Source: JANQOZ01 sp045106555
Lineage (GTDB): Bacteria; Pseudomonadota; Gammaproteobacteria; Xanthomonadales; SZUA-38
Assembly: GCA_045106555.1 (NCBI GenBank)
Contig: JBGCET010000004.1
Span: forward strand, 62,001 to 126,000
Direction: 5' to 3'
DNA length: 64,000 bases
Numbering within the stretch: position 1 is the first letter of the stretch; each line of letters opens with the position of its first letter. Made by a program: the position numbers and the translations under genes. The notes below the pieces were generated by a model. That model did not search any database. It saw only the letters and a program-made list of their open reading frames with translations, and had not been told where the DNA came from. This document shows positions 62,406-64,000 of this stretch, in pieces.

Positions 62406-62440
62406 CACCCGATCATCGGCAGATGACCCGGTTTCTTAAC

Positions 62441-63598
62441 TCAGGTCAGCTGATCGGAAAATCCGTCAATCAGTGGGCTCAACCACTGGGCATACCATCG
62501 ATCAAAATCGTGCACGCAACGTTCCGATGGGTGGTAGAAGCCGCCCCGATGGACACCCGTACCTTGGCCAACTTGGGCCTCCTCGCACAGACGCCAATCC
62601 TGTTGATTGGTCACGTGCCAGAAATCTACCGCGTCGTCATATTTAAAACCTTCTGCGGCAATTTGTTGGGGGGCAAATAACCAATGGGTTTGGACAGCGG
62701 TGCGAGCCGGACTGACCGGTAACAACAGATGAATCATCAGGTAGTCGGGAACAAAGCTCAGAAACAGGTTGGGAAACACGTGGAAGTAATGCACCAGGTG
62801 TTCGTCGGACGAGGCCCACCCGGGCAGTTTCTGGCGCTGGGTTACTCCCGTTGCACTCATGGTGTTATACCCCTCGCGCAAAGTCATGGGTCCGCCAGTG
62901 TATTGATCGGTTCGATGCTGGCCCTCAATATCCGATGCGGGCCGAGTAATTTGATGGAGCTGCGGATGACCTGCCGGACAGTGGTAGCACTCGTTGTAGT
63001 TGTCTCCTAACAGTTTCCAGTTGGCCGCCACCTCGTAATGATGAGACGCAACCACCTGCAGGTTTGAAAGGTCGGAAATTGGCAGTGGGAAGTCGGTCAG
63101 CAGCGTGCCAGACAACAGACTGCCAAGACAAATAAATAGAAAGCCTTGCCAAAGCTGACTGTTAACCTTCAGCAGGCCTTGATCGGCCGCGCAAAACCCC
63201 TTCACATCCTGCATGCCAGGTGCAGCTTTGAGTTTGCCGTCCAGGGTATAAGACCACCCGTGATAAGGGCAGACAAGTAATGCGCTGCGTTGTTGAGATT
63301 GCCTGACCAGGCGCGTGCCGCGATGGCGACAAACGTTATGAAAACATTGAAGCAAGCCGCTGCTGTTACGGGATATCAGCAGTGCGTGCTGACCCACTGT
63401 GAGCTGAACAACACTGTCGTTTTCAAACTGACTTTGATGCCCCACGCAAACCCACTGCTGGCCAAAGAGCGCCTGCATTTCAGCCTCGAACACCTGCGGG
63501 CAGGTGTAAACCCAGCACGGCAACGTACGCGCCTTGGAAAAGGATGTTTGGGTCAGCTCAAGTTCGCGGCGCTGCTGCTGCGTGATCATCGATGCCAT
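62441..63598 (-). CDS. Rieske non-heme iron oxygenase alpha subunit
   Basis: ATG 63598 (MASMITQQQRREL) is used; upstream frame to 63934 overlaps the MFS gene. The 385-residue enzyme has a Rieske centre CRHRGTRLVRQSQQRSALLVCPYHGW (C-x-H, C-x2-H) and a mononuclear iron site NWKLLGDNYNECYHCPAGHPQL (His, His, and a downstream Asp). It is of the aromatic-ring/choline-monooxygenase-type group. Substrate cannot be read from sequence. No reductase or ferredoxin gene is adjacent. It follows the MFS transporter gene by 11 nt, so import of the substrate is a reasonable guess. Confidence 0.85.
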   Translation of the reverse strand: MASMITQQQRRELELTQTSFSKARTLPCWVYTCPQVFEAEMQALFGQQWVCVGHQSQFENDSVVQLTVGQHALLISRNSSGLLQCFHNVCRHRGTRLVRQSQQRSALLVCPYHGWSYTLDGKLKAAPGMQDVKGFCAADQGLLKVNSQLWQGFLFICLGSLLSGTLLTDFPLPISDLSNLQVVASHHYEVAANWKLLGDNYNECYHCPAGHPQLHQITRPASDIEGQHRTDQYTGGPMTLREGYNTMSATGVTQRQKLPGWASSDEHLVHYFHVFPNLFLSFVPDYLMIHLLLPVSPARTAVQTHWLFAPQQIAAEGFKYDDAVDFWHVTNQQDWRLCEEAQVGQGTGVHRGGFYHPSERCVHDFDRWYAQWLSPLIDGFSDQLT

Positions 63599-63609
63599 TC
63601 CATTGCCGG

Positions 63610-64000
63610 TCAGGTGCTGGAACGAAATTCCCGCTTCATGTAAACGCTGCCGATAAAATACGCCAGCGCCGACAGCGCACTGCAACCGCAGCAGATAACC
63701 AGCAACGACACCCGTAACCCGTCGTCCCCATACTCGCCCTGCATTCGGTCGCTGACGTAACCAATCAGCGGCGGACCCAGACCGCCACCAATCACATTGG
63801 TTACCAGCAGCAATACGGCACTGGCGGTCGCCCGCATGGTGGTTGGCACCAGGCCCTGAATCCCCGCAAAGGTGGCTGGCCCCTGCATCACGCTGATCAT
63901 GAAAGCTGGAAACAGCAGCCCCAGAGCCATCCACGGGCTTTGGGTCATAAACACACCAGCAAAAATTGGAATAGACACGGCAATTGCCAGCCCTGGAATC
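63610..64000 (-). CDS. MFS transporter (partial, 5' end beyond window)
   Basis: Only the C-terminal ~130 residues are present, running off the right edge. Membrane helices include IPIFAGVFMTQSPWMALGLLFPAFMISVMQGP, ATASAVLLLVTNVIGGGLGPPLIGYVSDR (the charged G-x3-D-R-type loop of MFS) and VSLLVICCGCSALSALAYFIGS. Its gene ends 11 nt before the Rieske oxygenase gene, so the two are an operon. Substrate unknown. Confidence 0.85.
   Translation of the reverse strand, partial: IPGLAIAVSIPIFAGVFMTQSPWMALGLLFPAFMISVMQGPATFAGIQGLVPTTMRATASAVLLLVTNVIGGGLGPPLIGYVSDRMQGEYGDDGLRVSLLVICCGCSALSALAYFIGSVYMKREFRSST

Overview
The window is a 64 kb piece of a gammaproteobacterial-type chromosome, probably from a free-living, aerobic, aquatic Gram-negative. 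The evidence is the many Sec signal peptides and outer-membrane lipoproteins, several c-di-GMP enzymes, MscL and MscS channels, BioA, MsrB, YpfJ, an IbpA-type Hsp20 with a sigma-32 promoter, and a RimK/UUP1/zinc-protease triad. The genus cannot be fixed from sequence alone. Genes are tightly packed, often with 4-8 nt stop/start overlaps. I see no rRNA, tRNA, CRISPR array, insertion sequence or prophage. Both window edges cut a gene: a peptidase on the left and an MFS transporter on the right.

Layout. 1-5.3 kb: secreted gluzincin peptidase, membrane diguanylate cyclase, S9 peptidase, HugZ-like flavin/heme protein. 5.3-8.6 kb: DMT permease overlapping a three-gene ABC-2 exporter. 8.7-14.7 kb: the mevalonate operon mvaD, mvaK2, a squalene/phytoene synthase, a single polypeptide joining class II HMG-CoA reductase to mevalonate kinase, and idi. 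It carries every step from HMG-CoA to IPP/DMAPP plus a prenyl head-to-head condensing enzyme. 14.8-17.1 kb: mscL, ypfJ, a degenerate EAL protein. 17.3-25.5 kb: exported amidohydrolase, archaeal/Thermotoga-type S-adenosylhomocysteinase, MocR regulator, aldo/keto reductase, lambda-crystallin-like dehydrogenase, PQQ dehydrogenase. 25.7-27.7 kb: overlapping membrane LytTR, flavodoxin-like and Crp/Fnr genes.

27.7-32.5 kb: two paralogous secreted 10-cysteine proteins flank a TIGR02466-type oxygenase, beside an ECF sigma, Cys-free anti-sigma and HEAT-repeat operon. 32.5-38 kb: msrB, a motif-repeat protein, DUF4404, ibpA with a sigma-32 promoter and a ROSE-like leader, an Fpg/Nei glycosylase, and a PadR-controlled membrane protein. 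37.9-49.3 kb: VWA protein, MscS channel, bioA, a triple PII-like protein with a duplicated DUF1538 membrane protein, and the RimK-like peptide-tagging triad. 49.3-49.8 kb is gene-free but holds a strong minus-strand terminator preceded by GGA-loop hairpins, a candidate Csr/Rsm-type small RNA. 49.8-54.6 kb: Sel1 protein, OmpA lipoprotein, a second VWA paralogue, a LytS/LytR-type two-component pair. 54.7-62.4 kb: a one-direction signalling cluster of histidine kinase, REC-GGDEF-EAL, cupredoxin-like protein, sensor GGDEF-EAL, DUF3034 and a truncated-hemoglobin lipoprotein. It ends with a Rieske oxygenase and the partial MFS gene.

The main leads are the HMGR-mevalonate kinase fusion operon, the 10-Cys protein pair, the putative minus-strand sRNA at about 49.5 kb, the ibpA thermosensor leader, the cupredoxin/c-di-GMP/DUF3034/globin cluster, and the triple-PII/DUF1538 unit. 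All functional assignments come from reading motifs by eye; no database search was run.
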